The position numbers and the translations under genes are program-made. Shown here in pieces: positions 62,561 to 64,000 of a DNA stretch of 64,000 bases. Under the pieces are notes generated by a model. It was not told the DNA's origin, did not search any database, and saw only the letters and a list, made by a program, of their open reading frames with translations. Every line of letters begins with the position of its first letter. The first letter of the stretch is position 1. This DNA is from Alphaproteobacteria bacterium (lineage in GTDB: Bacteria; Pseudomonadota; Alphaproteobacteria; Bin65), in contig JAJEGH010000024.1 in assembly GCA_022819985.1 (NCBI GenBank), positions 62,001 to 126,000 on the forward strand, in the 5' to 3' direction.

Positions 62561-63027
62561 CAGGCCCGATCGACCGGCGGCTCGCCGAACTCGGCATCGA
62601 GATCCCGGAGGCCCATCCGCCGATCGCCGCGAAGATCGAGGGCTGGGCGCTGCACAACGATCTGTTGTTCATCTCCGGCGCCGTGCCCAAGCTGAACGGC
62701 GAACCGCACTATATCGGCAAGGTCGGGCGGGAGTTCGATCTGGCGCAGGCCCAGGCGGCGGCGCGGCTTTCCGCCCTGTGCATGCTCGCCCAGGCGAGAC
62801 TGGCGCTGGACGGCGACCTGAACCGGATCCGGCGCATCCTGAAGCTCAACGGCTTCGTCAACGCGACGCCGGATTTCACCGAGATCCCGCAGGTCGTCAA
62901 CGGCGCATCGGAACTGTTCATCGAGATTTTCGGCGACGCCGGCCGGCACGCGCGCACCGCGGTCGGCGTCGCCGTCATGCCCTTCGACGTCGCGATCGAG
63001 GTCGAGGGCATTTTCGTCGTCGATTGA
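62557..63027 (+). CDS. RidA/YjgF-family protein
   Basis: A 156-residue trimeric-barrel enamine/imine deaminase relative. NDLLFISGAVPKLNG and the C-terminal AVMPFDVAIEVEGIF are RidA segments, with the usual beta-strand order. The commonly conserved catalytic Arg is replaced near the end by Val/Ala (RTAVGVAVMP), which fits a non-archetypal subfamily. Co-translated with the preceding dehydrogenase. Confidence 0.87.
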   Translation: MTGPIDRRLAELGIEIPEAHPPIAAKIEGWALHNDLLFISGAVPKLNGEPHYIGKVGREFDLAQAQAAARLSALCMLAQARLALDGDLNRIRRILKLNGFVNATPDFTEIPQVVNGASELFIEIFGDAGRHARTAVGVAVMPFDVAIEVEGIFVVD

Positions 63028-63048
63028 ACGGCCGGCCCGGTCCGCTAC

Positions 63049-63107
63049 GGGCGGTTCCGCAGCGGGAGGTTCCGCAACGGGAGGTTCCGCAACGGGCGGT
63101 TTGCGCC
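63049..63107. repeat. 15-bp tandem repeat
   Basis: GGGAGGTTCCGCAAC and near-copies repeat nearly four times (63049, 63064, 63079, 63094) after the RidA gene and before tRNA-Gln. Confidence 0.85.
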
Positions 63108-63138
63108 TCCGGAGGGTTGGGGCCGGCGGTTTCGCAAC

Positions 63139-63212
63139 TGGCTGGGGCGCCAGGACTCGAACCTGGGATCGCGGGATCAAAACCCGCTGCCTTACCGCTT
63201 GGCTACGCCCCA
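63139..63212 (-). tRNA. tRNA-Gln (TTG)
   Basis: Cloverleaf of 74 nt read on the minus strand. Acceptor TGGGGCG pairs with CGCCCCA, the discriminator is G, and CCA is encoded at 63141-63139. The anticodon stem GCGGG/CCCGC encloses TTTTGAT, anticodon TTG. The T arm contains GGTTCGAGTCC. A 15-bp repeat array lies on its 3' side. Confidence 0.95.
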
Positions 63213-63375
63213 CGCGGATCGCCGCGAAAGATTGCCCGGCCGCGGGAACGACCGGAGGCGGCGGCGTTAAATAGGCAGGCCGCCCCGCCGCCGCAAGGCG
63301 CGCGATGGCGCGTCGGCCCCGACGGCGTGGTGCAGCAGGTGAATTGGGCGGCGGCAACTTCAACAAGCGCCGGAG

Positions 63376-64000
63376 TTATTTGCCTCGGAAATAAACTACC
63401 GCGAAAACCGCCAGCGAGAGAATTAGGATCCCCAACCCGACCCAGAACCCAAATTGTTGAAGAAGAGCGGTGGCTTTCTCCGAAGTAAAAACCAGTATTC
63501 CGAGGCCAATTAGTGTAGTGAGAGAGGCCCAAGCACGAACCAACCAGCGATCCTGAAGCGCCGGAAGCTGTTCGCCGACTACCTTTCGCATGGTTTCTGG
63601 CAACCCGCTTTGCTCCCGCCGAATACCATCAACATCATTTTTAAGGCCTTCTATCAAATCAAGAATCCCTGAGTATTCTGCCGTCACCGTCTTAAACTGC
63701 CCGTCAATCGCTTTGAGACGTTCGCCAAGCAAGTTCCACGGATAACCCGATCGAATTAGGCTTTCCAGCAGAGCCTCCGGTCCCTCTTCTACTAACCCAT
63801 CTTCCCATTCACTAGCTTTCATCCCGATCGGAGCTCCGCGCCTTTGAGACCTTACATATCCTGTTTTCTCCTGATAATCTCCCGCATAAAGTGCGTCGGG
63901 ACGCTCACCGGCTCCGAGCTTCAATATGGTGAGCCGATAGATTCTCTCTTTGTAAAGAAATCCGCGTTCCTCGTTCGACGTGTTGGTGATCGTCCAATTC
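63376..64000 (-). CDS. Hypothetical membrane protein, 5' part outside the window
   Basis: The frame stays open to the window edge, so the start is upstream; no convincing start codon is seen before it. The visible ~208 residues include a soluble N-terminal part (ITNTSNEERGFLYKERIYRL), a helical middle (DLIEGLKNDVDGIRREQSG) and two hydrophobic helices near the C-terminus (RAWASLTTLIGLGILVF and FGFWVGLGILILSLAVF). Codon use is A+T-rich compared with neighbours. No family recognised. Confidence 0.7.
   Translation of the reverse strand, partial: NWTITNTSNEERGFLYKERIYRLTILKLGAGERPDALYAGDYQEKTGYVRSQRRGAPIGMKASEWEDGLVEEGPEALLESLIRSGYPWNLLGERLKAIDGQFKTVTAEYSGILDLIEGLKNDVDGIRREQSGLPETMRKVVGEQLPALQDRWLVRAWASLTTLIGLGILVFTSEKATALLQQFGFWVGLGILILSLAVFAVVYFRGK

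Overview
GC-rich chromosome of an alphaproteobacterium, probably Rhodospirillales-like. This lineage call is an inference from gene content, CIRCE plus sigma-32-like control of groESL, an alpha-type CarD, HisN-type phosphatase and a 7Fe-8S ferredoxin; no rRNA is present to prove it. Three stretches are visibly richer in A+T than the rest (about 36.4-37.0 kb, 56.1-57.2 kb and 63.36-64.0 kb) and look imported or recombined.

Layout. 0-6 kb: queuosine genes (queF end, queG), msrA, an orphan MazE-type antitoxin, kdsB-pheA, a membrane-anchored cytochrome c and a HisN-like phosphatase. 6-6.8 kb: a gene-free stretch with a good promoter and repeats. 6.8-10 kb: polyamine genes speD-speE and an acyl-CoA dehydrogenase. 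10-18 kb: DegP-type protease with an OmpR-type two-component system, an ArsC-like protein, a metallo-hydrolase and groES-groEL. 18-28 kb: a two-gene HTH module, an FMN-binding glutamate-synthase-like protein, a Fic/antitoxin pair, CHAD protein, MFS transporter, arsC-pdeM, a large MscS-type channel and moaE. 28-33 kb: cytochrome c fusion and a complete polar amino-acid ABC transporter. 33-41 kb: pyrE and a one-strand defence island (res, hicB, hicA, mod, DUF2283, mntA, hepT). 41-49 kb: carD, fdxA, methyltransferase, YqaA-like protein, vapBC, formate dehydrogenase alpha, enoyl-CoA hydratase. 49-56 kb: a probable selenoprotein, a nickel/cobalt exporter with its DUF1007 partner, redox proteins and an amidase. 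56-64 kb: an imported-looking gene, FkbM methyltransferase/MFS pair, second amidase, a dioxygenase-dehydrogenase-RidA run, tRNA-Gln and a partial membrane protein.

Main points. (1) The peroxiredoxin-like gene at 49114-49593 has an in-frame TGA exactly where the catalytic cysteine belongs, followed 16 nt later by a hairpin fitting the bacterial SECIS rules: a strong selenocysteine candidate. (2) The restriction-modification methyltransferase gene carries an in-frame TAA at codon 406 inside an A+T-rich central segment, while the restriction gene is intact and HicAB sits between them. (3) Six toxin-antitoxin-like loci occur in 64 kb. (4) Large palindromic intergenic elements recur at three places, and a second mosaic repeat family sits at 6.2-6.4 kb.
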